The translations under genes were made by a program, and so were the position numbers. Positions 42,916 to 50,914 of a DNA stretch of 64,000 nucleotides are shown here, one piece after another; positions within the stretch are counted from its first letter, which is position 1; every line of letters begins with the position of its first letter. The notes below the pieces were generated by a model. It saw only the letters and a list, made by a program, of their open reading frames with translations, did no database searches and was not told the DNA's origin. This DNA comes from an uncultured Pelagibacteraceae bacterium (lineage in GTDB: Bacteria > Pseudomonadota > Alphaproteobacteria > Pelagibacterales > Pelagibacteraceae), in NCBI GenBank assembly GCA_902623305.1, contig CACNTB010000001.1, positions 62,001 through 126,000 on the forward strand. The letters are read 5' to 3'.

Positions 42916-44217
42916 ATGACAATTTTATTAAAAAAATTAAGTTTACCACTAATCAGTTTAATATTTCTTTTAAACATGAGTAGTGCGGGTATGGCAGAAA
43001 CTACTGTTTCTGCTGAAGTTGGTTTTATATTTAACACCCTATTATTTCTAATTTGCGGATTCTTGGTAATGTTTATGGCTGCTGGATTTGCAATGCTAGA
43101 GTCAGGAATGGTTACATCAAAAAGTGTATCTGTTATCTGTGCAAAAAATATAGGTTTATTCTCAATTGCAGGAATTATGTTCTGGATGGTAGGTTATAAC
43201 TTAGCTTATGGTATTCCAGAAGGAGGTTATATTGGAAAATTCATACCATGGTCTGATGCTAGTGCAGTAGACACAGGTTATTCAGATGGTTCTGATTGGT
43301 ATTTTCAAATGGTATTCTGTGCAACTACAGTTTCCATAGTGTCTGGTACGATGGCAGAAAGAATTAAATTATGGCCATTTTTCGTATTCGCTGCAATACT
43401 TTCAGGAATCATTTACCCAATCGTAATGGGTTGGCAGTGGGGTGGAGGCTGGTTAGCAGAATTAGGTTTTTCTGATTTTGCTGGTTCGACTTTAGTTCAC
43501 TCAACTGGCGGAGCTGCAGCTTTAGCTGGTGCTATTATTATCGGTCCTAGACTTGGAAGATTTACAAAATCTGGAGCTCCAGCTCCACTTAAACCATTTG
43601 CTGCATCATCAATACCATTAGTTACAATTGGTGTATTTATTTTATGGTTAGGTTGGTTTGGTTTTAACGGTGGTTCTCAATTAGCTATGGGAACTGCTGA
43701 TGATGCTATAGCGGTATCAACAATTTTCATAAACACATTTTTAGCTGGTGCCGGTGGTGTAATGGGTGCTGCTGTAATTACAAGATTACATTTTGGTAAA
43801 ACAGATGTAATTCAAATGTTAAATGGATGTATAGGTGGATTAGTTGCAGTTACAGCTGAACCCTTAGCTCCATCACCTTTTGCAGCTATCTTAATTGGTG
43901 CTGTAGGAGGTTTAATCGTAGTTTATGGTACAAAACTATTATTCTCATTAAAAATTGATGATGTAGTAGGTGCAATACCAGCACACTTATTTGCAGGAAT
44001 TTGGGGAACATTAATAGTTCCAGCTACAAATTCTGGTGCAAATTTTAGTACACAGTTAATTGGTGTATTAGCAGTAAATATTTTTGTATTCATAATCGCT
44101 TACATTGTTTTTAGTGCTATGAAGGCAACCATTGGTCTAAGGTTAAGTAAAGAAGGTGAAACCAAAGGTACAGACGTTACTGAGACTGGTGTGATTGCTT
44201 ACGCAATAAGAGACTAA
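42916..44217 (+). CDS. amtB: Ammonium transporter AmtB
   Basis: Ammonium channel of 433 residues with a cleavable signal (NMSSAGMAETT region) and eleven hydrophobic helices. Visible hallmarks are GFAMLESGMV, the WQWGGGWLAELGFSDFAGST region, HSTGGAAALAGA (first pore His) and IPAHLFAGIWG (second pore His). It is the main route for ammonium uptake. No glnK neighbour is present. The ribosome binding site GGGAGG (42906-42911) lies 5 bases before the ATG, within a small possible stem ACCT/AGGT. Confidence 0.95.
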   Translation: MTILLKKLSLPLISLIFLLNMSSAGMAETTVSAEVGFIFNTLLFLICGFLVMFMAAGFAMLESGMVTSKSVSVICAKNIGLFSIAGIMFWMVGYNLAYGIPEGGYIGKFIPWSDASAVDTGYSDGSDWYFQMVFCATTVSIVSGTMAERIKLWPFFVFAAILSGIIYPIVMGWQWGGGWLAELGFSDFAGSTLVHSTGGAAALAGAIIIGPRLGRFTKSGAPAPLKPFAASSIPLVTIGVFILWLGWFGFNGGSQLAMGTADDAIAVSTIFINTFLAGAGGVMGAAVITRLHFGKTDVIQMLNGCIGGLVAVTAEPLAPSPFAAILIGAVGGLIVVYGTKLLFSLKIDDVVGAIPAHLFAGIWGTLIVPATNSGANFSTQLIGVLAVNIFVFIIAYIVFSAMKATIGLRLSKEGETKGTDVTETGVIAYAIRD

Positions 44218-44230
44218 TTGCATGCAATAT

Positions 44231-44275
44231 AGAGGCTCTTCGATCTCCATGTCGTTATCTCATCGGAGGGTCTCT
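44231..44275 (+). ncRNA. Candidate structured RNA downstream of amtB
   Basis: AGAGGCTCTTCGAT (44231-44244) pairs in full with ATCGGAGGGTCTCT (44262-44275): 14 consecutive pairs of which three are G-U wobbles, with a 17-base loop. The wobbles mean the fold is better as RNA than as DNA palindrome. It starts 14 bases after the amtB stop and is followed 33 bases later by a true terminator, so it is part of the amtB 3' UTR and could also be released as a small RNA. Confidence 0.5.
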
Positions 44276-44307
44276 AAAATTAAATTTCTCTCTCTAAGTT
44301 AGTAGTT

Positions 44308-44337
44308 AAAATGCCCCGATCGGGGCATTTTATTTTT
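44308..44337 (+). terminator. Intrinsic terminator of amtB
   Basis: AAAATGCCCCGATCGGGGCATTTT is a perfect palindrome (44308-44331) followed by TATTTTTATTTTTT. The opposite strand has only four T residues after the stem, so it acts mainly for amtB and may help the convergent bcp gene. Confidence 0.9.
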
Positions 44338-44806
44338 ATTTTTTGATAATATTTTGTAATGTTTCCAACACTTCTTTAGCGTGATCTTTAACTTTAACAT
44401 TGTTCCAAATTTTAATTATTCTACCCTTTTTATCGATTAAAAAGGTAGTTCTAACTATTCCCATAAACTCTCGTCCCATAAATTTTTTTTTAGCCCAAAC
44501 ATTATATTTTTTTAAAACTTTTATTTCTTCATCTGCTAATAGATCAAATTTGATTTTGTATTTATCTCTAAATTTTTCATGACTTTTTAAATTATCTTTA
44601 GAAATACCCAAAATTTCACAATTTAATTTTTTAAATTTAGGTAGCAGTTTATTAAAATCATTAGTTTCAATTGTACACCCTGGGGTATCATCTTTAGGGT
44701 AAAAATATATAATTACAAAATTTCCCAATGAATCTTTAAGAGAATATTCTTTTTTATTTGTAGAAGGTAAATTAAAAAATGGTGCTTTCGTATTTTCTTT
44801 AATCAT
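44336..44806 (-). CDS. bcp: Thioredoxin-dependent peroxiredoxin, BCP/PrxQ family
   Basis: Peroxidase of 156 residues. It has the AhpC/TSA fold with YFYPKDDTPGCTIET and peroxidatic Cys44. The PrxQ resolving cysteine five residues later is absent (Asn49), leaving Cys63 as the only other cysteine, so it may work as a 1-Cys or atypical enzyme. It overlaps the glycosyltransferase-like gene upstream by 8 bases. Confidence 0.92.
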   Translation of the reverse strand: MIKENTKAPFFNLPSTNKKEYSLKDSLGNFVIIYFYPKDDTPGCTIETNDFNKLLPKFKKLNCEILGISKDNLKSHEKFRDKYKIKFDLLADEEIKVLKKYNVWAKKKFMGREFMGIVRTTFLIDKKGRIIKIWNNVKVKDHAKEVLETLQNIIKK

Positions 44807-45776
44807 TTATTTTGTTTTCCTCCCAAAGCTTTTTGTAATCGATTAATGGTGATAAACCGTAACTTGAATTAATATTTGTTAGATGTAGTGACAAACTTTT
44901 CAAGGGAGAAATACAAATTTCTTTTGAATATATTTCATTTAAATATTTTTCAAATGGATCGTGTCTATCTAGACAATTCTTATAAAAGTTGTCCCAATAT
45001 TTATTCAACAAGCTTTTGGTTGTCATAAAGGTACAAAGCGTTTTATCTAAGGTTCTCCAATGACGTTTATTTCCAATTAAAACATTTGTTTTTATATTAC
45101 TCATGTAAAGATAAGGATAATCAGATGGACACATAAAAATATCCTTATTTAGTTGTGACGCAATTCTTTCATAAGAAGCCACCATTTCCTCTAACATTGT
45201 CTCAAAATGTAAATAATCATCTTCTATAAAGTAAATTAAATCTTCACCAGCATCTTTTCCAATTTCAAAACTTTGAAGTAAGCTTGCAAGATTTGCAAAC
45301 GTCTCTTTATTTTTTTGTTTTAATATTTTCTTTTGATATTTTGAGTAATCTAAATTAATTATTTCTATATTATTTCCATCAATTACTTTTTTAATTATAT
45401 TAAGGTTTTCAATACTTGAATTATCATCAACAATTATTGTCTTAACATTTATTCTAGGATATTTTTTTTTTAAAAAGTTAATTGATTTAATAAGTGAATT
45501 TAAAGATCTTTTAGTATATTCAATTTTTGGATACTCAAATAGCCTCTTTCTATTTTGATCCCAAATTTCAATATCTGTATTCATTCTTAGAATAATTAGT
45601 ATTGAATTAATTTTTTTTGTAATTTTGACTTCACCTAAAGGTAAAATTATAGATTTTTCATTTAAAATCGATAGTTCTTCATTTAATTCTTTTCCTAATG
45701 TTGGAGACGAAAAATTATTTTGATCTAAAATTTCGTATCCTAACAATTTACAGATTTTGATAAAAAAATTTTTCAT
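44799..45776 (-). CDS. GT-A-like glycosyltransferase family protein
   Basis: A 325-residue soluble protein. The core has INSILIILRMNTD, a nucleotide-binding-like NVKTIIVDDNSSIENLN near residue 110-125, and an acidic metal-binding-like motif LIYFIEDDYLHFE near residue 180, in the order of family 2 glycosyltransferases. The C-terminal region has conserved-looking RHWRTLDKTLCTFMTT. It overlaps bcp by 8 bases and is divergent from the rhodanese gene. Likely modifies an envelope glycan; donor and acceptor unknown. Confidence 0.68.
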   Translation of the reverse strand: MKNFFIKICKLLGYEILDQNNFSSPTLGKELNEELSILNEKSIILPLGEVKITKKINSILIILRMNTDIEIWDQNRKRLFEYPKIEYTKRSLNSLIKSINFLKKKYPRINVKTIIVDDNSSIENLNIIKKVIDGNNIEIINLDYSKYQKKILKQKNKETFANLASLLQSFEIGKDAGEDLIYFIEDDYLHFETMLEEMVASYERIASQLNKDIFMCPSDYPYLYMSNIKTNVLIGNKRHWRTLDKTLCTFMTTKSLLNKYWDNFYKNCLDRHDPFEKYLNEIYSKEICISPLKSLSLHLTNINSSYGLSPLIDYKKLWEENKIND

Positions 45777-45801
45777 AATGTGTTATACTTTTTATAATAT
45801 T

Positions 45802-46185
45802 ATGGTGATTAAATCATTACAAACTCTAGTAAGTGAAACTTTAAAAGAGATCAAAACAATTAATGTGGATGAAGCTTTTCAAATGGTCCAAAATAAAAAT
45901 TGTAATTTGATCGATATAAGAGAGAGTAATGAGTTAGAAAACACGGGTAGCGTTGAAGGAGCAAGTCATATTCCTAGAGGAATGCTCGAAGTATATTTAG
46001 ATCCTAGCAGCTCTATATTTCAAAATGGACAAATAGACCAAAATAAAGAATTTGTTTTATTTTGTGCAGGAGGCGTAAGATCAGCTTTAGCTGTAAAATC
46101 ATTAAAAGATATGGGATATCAAAAAGTATCTCATATTGATGGTGGGTTTGGCTCTATAGCTAGAAGCAAATTTAAAATAATTTAA
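45802..46185 (+). CDS. Rhodanese-like sulfurtransferase
   Basis: Single rhodanese domain of about 127 residues. It has NLIDIRESNELENTGSVEGASHIP and the active-site loop FCAGGVRSALA with catalytic Cys, then HIDGGFGSI. ATG at 45802 is preferred because the longer frame from 45757 would run through the divergent start region. The 25-base spacer to the glycosyltransferase holds TATACT and TATAAT, so promoters probably overlap the 5' ends. The stop overlaps the convergent isomerase gene. Confidence 0.85.
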   Translation: MVIKSLQTLVSETLKEIKTINVDEAFQMVQNKNCNLIDIRESNELENTGSVEGASHIPRGMLEVYLDPSSSIFQNGQIDQNKEFVLFCAGGVRSALAVKSLKDMGYQKVSHIDGGFGSIARSKFKII

Positions 46186-46760
46186 TAAGCATTAAATTCT
46201 TCTAAAGCATATTCAAGTCTATCTTGTCCCCAAAAAATTTTATTATTAACTATAAAAGTTGGAGTTCCAAAAACTTCTTTTTGAAAAGCATCAGTAGTTA
46301 ATTTAATCAATCTATCTTTAACTGATTGTTCTTTTATAGAATGAAAAAATTCTTCACTATCAATATTTAAATCCCTTATTAATTTAGACATATTCTCAAC
46401 ATTTGATAAGTCATGATTATCTTTCCAATAAGCATCAAAAAAAGAATTTAAATAATCTTTTTGTTTATCCTTGCTAATACTAATATACCCTCTCATTATA
46501 TTTAATGAATTTATTGGAAAATTAGAATTCCATTTGAAATCAATGTTGTTTTTTTTAGATACCAAATTGCAATCATTTATATTATTTCTTAATTTATATT
46601 TATTAAATGCAGGAGAATCAATTCCAGCTAGCTTATGAAGACCTCCTAAATAAATTGGTTTATAATTAAATACGATATTTTTATGTTTAAGAATTTTTTT
46701 GTGTGCGATATATGCATATGGGCTAATTATGTCGAAATAAAAATCTATATGATTACTCAT
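46182..46760 (-). CDS. 2-Hydroxychromene-2-carboxylate isomerase/DsbA-like protein
   Basis: A 192-residue member of the kappa-GST/HCCA isomerase branch of the DsbA family. It begins HIDFYFDIISPYAYIAHKKI, where Ser replaces the catalytic Cys of DsbA (SPY motif), and it has VFGTPTFIVNNKIFWGQDRL with the cis-Pro and the conserved WGQDR end. It probably needs glutathione. It lies downstream of the DUF4281 gene with an 8-base overlap. Confidence 0.85.
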   Translation of the reverse strand: MSNHIDFYFDIISPYAYIAHKKILKHKNIVFNYKPIYLGGLHKLAGIDSPAFNKYKLRNNINDCNLVSKKNNIDFKWNSNFPINSLNIMRGYISISKDKQKDYLNSFFDAYWKDNHDLSNVENMSKLIRDLNIDSEEFFHSIKEQSVKDRLIKLTTDAFQKEVFGTPTFIVNNKIFWGQDRLEYALEEFNAY

Positions 46761-47226
46761 ATAAACTAATTCTTTTCGCGTAAAAAATCCTGATTATCCA
46801 ATATAAAAATAATCCTATTGGACCAATTAAATATGTCACAATTAATGGCATAGCCATCAAAACTTTGTTTATATAAAATTTTTCAGAATCTTTAACGATC
46901 CAGCCTCCAATAAATAAGTTTATTGCTATGAAATGTGTCCAAAATATCATTATGTATAAATGATCCTCAAACAATCTAGATAGCTCACTTAGACCAAGGT
47001 AAAGAGAGAAATTTCCATCAAAATCGTAACCAATTAAATAAGATTTATACAAAATGAAGATATACACACCACTTAATATAAAAAATGGAAAAATTGATGT
47101 TACAAAAATTCTACTTAAGTGTGATTGAGGGAACACTATCAAGATAAACCAAAAGGGTAGAACTCCAAGGTTGATCCACATGTAAAGTGTCTCAATTGTG
47201 AAATAAGTATAAATTTGTTCAATCAT
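46753..47226 (-). CDS. ABA4-like (DUF4281) membrane protein
   Basis: A 157-residue integral membrane protein with four hydrophobic segments. LSELSRLFEDHLYIMIFWTHF followed by FIGGWIVKD and LIGPIGLFLYWIIR matches the ABA4/DUF4281 family, whose plant members act in neoxanthin formation while bacterial members have no known function. It overlaps the isomerase gene by 8 bases. Confidence 0.78.
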   Translation of the reverse strand: MIEQIYTYFTIETLYMWINLGVLPFWFILIVFPQSHLSRIFVTSIFPFFILSGVYIFILYKSYLIGYDFDGNFSLYLGLSELSRLFEDHLYIMIFWTHFIAINLFIGGWIVKDSEKFYINKVLMAMPLIVTYLIGPIGLFLYWIIRIFYAKRISLYE

Positions 47227-47252
47227 TTAGATATATTATATTAAATCTAACG

Positions 47253-47816
47253 ATGATTCCTATAAGAAATAAAAAAAAAACTCTCCAAGTAACAGTTGAT
47301 GAGATGCGTAATTTTGCCTTTGCTTATGTTGAAAAGTATGCCCCTTCAAAACAACAACTTAAAACTTATTTATTAAAAAAATACATGAAACTATCAGCGT
47401 CTGATGTAAGGAAAAAAGATTTAAATAAACTGATTGATATTGTATTGTCCGATCTAGAAAAAAATAGATTTATAAATGATCAATTTTATTCTGAAAGTAA
47501 AGCCAAAAGCATGATCCAAAGAGGAAACTCAATTAATAAGATTAGAAATTATTTAATTGGAAAAGGGATTAATGAAACATTTATCAAGGATACAGTCGAA
47601 AAAATAAAAGAAGATAATTCTGATCAAGATTTTTTTTCAGCAATAAAATTATGTAAAAAGAAAAGAATTGGTCCAGCTAGAGCAGAGGACAATAGAACTT
47701 TATTTTACAAAAAAGATATATCTTTACTTGCAAGAAATGGATTTGATTTTGAAACATCAAAAAAAGTAATGGATATAGAAAAAGACGAATATTTAAAAAT
47801 AATAAATCTACTTTAA
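47253..47816 (+). CDS. recX: RecX family regulatory protein
   Basis: Modulator of RecA, 187 residues, built of three-helix repeats. It starts with the conserved pattern AFAYVEKYAPSKQQLKTYLL, then DLEKNRFINDQFYSESKAKS and RNYLIGKGINETFIKD. recA is not adjacent in this window. The stop overlaps the small convergent membrane gene by 9 bases. Confidence 0.88.
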   Translation: MIPIRNKKKTLQVTVDEMRNFAFAYVEKYAPSKQQLKTYLLKKYMKLSASDVRKKDLNKLIDIVLSDLEKNRFINDQFYSESKAKSMIQRGNSINKIRNYLIGKGINETFIKDTVEKIKEDNSDQDFFSAIKLCKKKRIGPARAEDNRTLFYKKDISLLARNGFDFETSKKVMDIEKDEYLKIINLL

Positions 47817-47951
47817 TTTTTTAACTTTTTCTTCTTTTACAAGCTGATTTATTTTTTTTCTTATGTAATTTTTTACGAAAACGAATACCAACAATCCAAA
47901 AATTGAAACAGATACAATAATTATTAGTATTATTCTTAATTGATCATCCAT
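47808..47951 (-). CDS. Small one-helix membrane protein, 47 residues
   Basis: ATG at 47949-47951 overlaps the cysQ stop by one base (TAATG), and the frame runs to TAG at 47808-47810. The N terminus is short, then comes one hydrophobic helix (IILIIIVSVSIFGLLVFVFV) and a basic/charged tail NYIRKKINQLVKEEKVKKLK. It is the third gene of a tightly packed unit DUF3553-cysQ-this gene. Function unknown. Confidence 0.6.
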   Translation of the reverse strand: MDDQLRIILIIIVSVSIFGLLVFVFVKNYIRKKINQLVKEEKVKKLK

Positions 47952-48721
47952 TATAAAATATTTTTATTTTTCAAAATTATACTTGGATTTTTTAAATCTT
48001 TTTTCCCATACAAAATTTCATTTCCTTCAAAATCAGTAATAGTTCCACCTGCATGTTCTAAAATTGCATGACCAGCTGCTATATCCCATTCATATGCTCT
48101 AGGTTCAGCAACATAACCATCATATTCACCAGCAGCAACGACACAGAATTTCAAAGAACTTTTCATTCTAATATTTTCTTTTACTCCCAAATCATCGTAA
48201 ATTTTTTGAATTTCAGGCTTAATTTTAGTTGAGTATGAAATAAATTTTAAATTTTCTGATTTTCTAGCAGGTTTATTACTTAAATTTATTTTTTTACCAT
48301 CGATAAGCTCAAAAGCATTACCTTTATCGTAAGAATAAAACATTCTTTTTTTTGCAGGCGCATTTATTAATCCTGCAACAGGTTTATTATTAATTATCAA
48401 ACCAGCATTAATGGTAAATTCTTCTAAATTATTAATATAATCATAAGTTCCATCAATAGGATCAACAAGCCAGAAATCTTTTAAATTTAGGTTATCTTTA
48501 TTGTCAGAGGTCTCCTCTGAAATGATGGGTAAATCAGGAGTAATCTCTGAAATTTTGTTTGATATAAATTTATTTACTTCTAAATCACCATTACTTACTG
48601 GTGTATTGTCTGGCTTTATTTTTTTTATCAAACCTTTTTTTCTTAATTGAATAGCCAAATCTCCAGCTTCTAAAAAATTATCAATTAAATTTTCAACAAT
48701 CTCTTTTAAGTTAGCTTTCAT
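47951..48721 (-). CDS. cysQ: 3'(2'),5'-bisphosphate nucleotidase CysQ (inositol-phosphatase family)
   Basis: Mg-dependent phosphatase of 256 residues. It has metal-site motifs PIISEETSD (Glu) and WLVDPIDGTYDYI (DPIDGT), and the C-terminal AYEWDIAAGHAILEHAGG. The order and the text around DPIDGT fit CysQ, which removes PAP from sulfate assimilation or other pathways, better than SuhB. It shares ATGA with the DUF3553 gene upstream and TAATG with the small gene downstream. Confidence 0.87.
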   Translation of the reverse strand: MKANLKEIVENLIDNFLEAGDLAIQLRKKGLIKKIKPDNTPVSNGDLEVNKFISNKISEITPDLPIISEETSDNKDNLNLKDFWLVDPIDGTYDYINNLEEFTINAGLIINNKPVAGLINAPAKKRMFYSYDKGNAFELIDGKKINLSNKPARKSENLKFISYSTKIKPEIQKIYDDLGVKENIRMKSSLKFCVVAAGEYDGYVAEPRAYEWDIAAGHAILEHAGGTITDFEGNEILYGKKDLKNPSIILKNKNIL

Positions 48722-48888
48722 TTTCCTAGTTTTTTTAATTCAACGTTTTCTGCGTTAATTACTTTTTTTCCAACATTTTCGAAATTAACTGTCACTTTAT
48801 CGTTAATTATAGATTGTACTTGCCCAATTCCCCATTCTTTTTTCTCAGGATTAGTGACTTTGTCACCTGGTTCATAATCTAAAATCAT
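48718..48888 (-). CDS. DUF3553 small protein, 56 residues
   Basis: Frame from ATG at 48886-48888 to TGA at 48718-48720. The sequence reads [20 protein letters not shown] then [20 protein letters not shown], the small beta-barrel pattern of DUF3553 (also like the C-terminal RNA-polymerase-binding module of PcrA/UvrD). The stop shares ATGA with cysQ. A contact with RNA polymerase is possible by analogy only. Confidence 0.82.
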   Translation of the reverse strand: MILDYEPGDKVTNPEKKEWGIGQVQSIINDKVTVNFENVGKKVINAENVELKKLGK

Positions 48889-48929
48889 TTAATTTAACTT
48901 ATATTGTAAATAAGTATAAATACCACCTT

Positions 48930-50048
48930 ATGAATAAAGAATTAAATTCTATTGGTTTAGATAAAAAACCTTCAGATACTACCATAGTTGTCGCAATGTC
49001 TGGAGGAGTAGATTCTTCTACCGTTGCAGGAATTATGAAAAAAGAAGGTTATAATGTAATTGGAATAACTTTAAAACTTTACGACAACAATAAAGAAGTA
49101 GTAGCATCAAAACAATGTTGTTCAGGTCAAGATATAATGGACGCCAAACGTGTTGCACATAAGTTAGGTATAGAGCATAAAATTCTATATTATCAAGATA
49201 AGTTTAAACAAGGTGTTGTAGATAATTTTGTTGATAGTTATTTAAAAGGCGAAACTCCAATTCCATGTGTTCAATGCAATCAAACTGTTAAATTTAAAGA
49301 TTTATTTGAAGTTTCAAAAGAACTTAAAGCTGATGCTTTAGTTACGGGGCATTATGTTAAAAGTATTACAGAAAACAATACCACCAATATGTATAGAGCT
49401 ATTGATGAAAATAGAGATCAAAGTTATTTTTTATTTAACACAACTAGAGAGCAGCTAGATTATTTAAGATTTCCATTAGGAGGAATGTTAAAAGATAAAA
49501 CTAGAGAAATTGCAAAAAATCTTGACTTAAACGTTGCGGATAAACCTGACAGTCAAGACATATGTTTTGTTCCAAATGGTGATTATGCTTCTGTAATCCA
49601 AAAATTTAGACCAGAATCCTTTAAAAAAGGTAATATAAAAAATTTAGACGGTGATGTAATTGGTGTTCATGATGGAATTATTAATTTTACAATTGGACAA
49701 CGAAAAGGCATTAAAGTTTCAGATAAAGAAGCTCTTTATGTATTAAAGATCAATTCAGATAAAAATGAAATAATTGTTGGACCCAAAGAAAACCTCGGAA
49801 AAAAAAATATTTTTTTAAAAGAAATAAATTTACTAACTAACAAAGAGGATTTAGAGCAAAATATATTTGTTAAAGTTAGATCTACAGGAAGTCTCTTAGA
49901 AGCAAAAGTTAATTTGATAGATGACAACAAAGCAAATGTTAATTTAGTACATTCAGAGGATGGAATTTCACCTGGTCAAGCATGTGTTTTTTATAGAAAA
50001 GATCAGTTTGGCCATAAGGTACTAGGTGGTGGCTGGATATTAAATTAA
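48930..50048 (+). CDS. mnmA: tRNA-specific 2-thiouridylase MnmA
   Basis: Catalyses s2U34 formation in tRNA-Glu, -Gln and -Lys. It has 372 residues with the PP-loop [13 protein letters not shown] near residue 22, catalytic Cys in [10 protein letters not shown], and second Cys in [13 protein letters not shown]; the C-terminal beta-barrel domain is present ([18 protein letters not shown]). The sulfur would come from a cysteine desulfurase relay located elsewhere. Its 3' end overlaps the convergent membrane gene by 4 bases. Confidence 0.97.
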   Translation: MNKELNSIGLDKKPSDTTIVVAMSGGVDSSTVAGIMKKEGYNVIGITLKLYDNNKEVVASKQCCSGQDIMDAKRVAHKLGIEHKILYYQDKFKQGVVDNFVDSYLKGETPIPCVQCNQTVKFKDLFEVSKELKADALVTGHYVKSITENNTTNMYRAIDENRDQSYFLFNTTREQLDYLRFPLGGMLKDKTREIAKNLDLNVADKPDSQDICFVPNGDYASVIQKFRPESFKKGNIKNLDGDVIGVHDGIINFTIGQRKGIKVSDKEALYVLKINSDKNEIIVGPKENLGKKNIFLKEINLLTNKEDLEQNIFVKVRSTGSLLEAKVNLIDDNKANVNLVHSEDGISPGQACVFYRKDQFGHKVLGGGWILN

Positions 50049-50749
50049 TTTTTCTTCCACATATAGAAAGTTAATAAATAAAAAGATATAACTCCTAAAA
50101 AATAATCCCATTCAAGCGCATGCTTTAAAAATTTGAGATTATACCCAAATATTTCATCACCTGGTAAACTAATTATTGGTATGCTGATCAAAGCTACAAT
50201 AATTAGTGTAGAGACAAGTATTATTTTTAATTTAAGAAAAACAGTATTTATATATTTCTGTATTTTTTGTCTAAATGAGTAAAGTGTAATAACCAAGTAA
50301 CTTTGAGCAACAATTTCAAAAATTATAAAAGATAACATTATTACACGTCTAAACAATTTATATAGATCGTTATCAAATTTTATCCCTAAAAATATAGCAT
50401 GTATTGTTAAAGCAACAGCTGAGGCTATACCAAAAAATAAAATTTTTTTTCTATACTTATGATTTTCCTCAAATTGAGTTATGATGTTTCCATTGTAAAT
50501 CCAGTATTTGATTAAAAGATAAGTGGTTAAAAACATTGCAGGCTTAAAAATCAAATATGTTGGAAAATATCTAGCAGTTCTACTTATCGAAACTCCTCCA
50601 TCTAAATAAGGAAATGTTGAAAAAATTCTATAAGGACCATCAATAAGAAAATGCATTTGTGTTGTAATTAAAAGACAAGCATTAACAGCTACAAAAGGAA
50701 TTATAAAAATCCAAATACTAATGGATTTTGTTTTTTGAATTTGGTCCAT
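50045..50749 (-). CDS. Integral membrane protein of unknown function
   Basis: A 234-residue protein with six hydrophobic segments, beginning [20 protein letters not shown]. It ends with a distinctive conserved-looking [21 protein letters not shown] do not recognise the family with confidence. It follows the 27-residue basic peptide gene by 6 bases on the same strand, so the two are co-transcribed. Confidence 0.7.
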   Translation of the reverse strand: MDQIQKTKSISIWIFIIPFVAVNACLLITTQMHFLIDGPYRIFSTFPYLDGGVSISRTARYFPTYLIFKPAMFLTTYLLIKYWIYNGNIITQFEENHKYRKKILFFGIASAVALTIHAIFLGIKFDNDLYKLFRRVIMLSFIIFEIVAQSYLVITLYSFRQKIQKYINTVFLKLKIILVSTLIIVALISIPIISLPGDEIFGYNLKFLKHALEWDYFLGVISFYLLTFYMWKKN

Positions 50750-50755
50750 TAAAGG

Positions 50756-50839
50756 CTACTTTTTCTTATTTTTTCTCTTTGCTCTTCTTTTTTTTGAACC
50801 TTGTTTTCTTCTTCCTCTGTGTTTCTTTGGATAACCCAT
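50756..50839 (-). CDS. 27-residue highly basic peptide
   Basis: ATG at 50837-50839, TAG at 50756-50758. The sequence starts MGYPKKHRGRRKQGSKKRRA and ends with KRKNKKK: 18 of 27 residues are Lys, Arg or His and none is acidic. A good ribosome binding site (AAAAGG, 5 bases before ATG) precedes it, and the membrane gene follows 6 bases later. Composition and size are like the smallest ribosomal proteins (for example bTHX), but I do not see a match. It may bind rRNA, tRNA or another nucleic acid. Confidence 0.6.
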   Translation of the reverse strand: MGYPKKHRGRRKQGSKKRRAKRKNKKK

Positions 50840-50914
50840 ATTTACCTTTTTTATAATTTAATTGAAATTATCGGTCGGATATAGCATTGTCTTTTCAACA
50901 TATCAAATTTATTT

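Noticed and set aside
45757-45801. Longer rhodanese start at 45757 or 45778
   Set aside because: This would place the start inside the divergent glycosyltransferase gene or over promoter-like TATACT/TATAAT sequence; the domain is complete from 45802.
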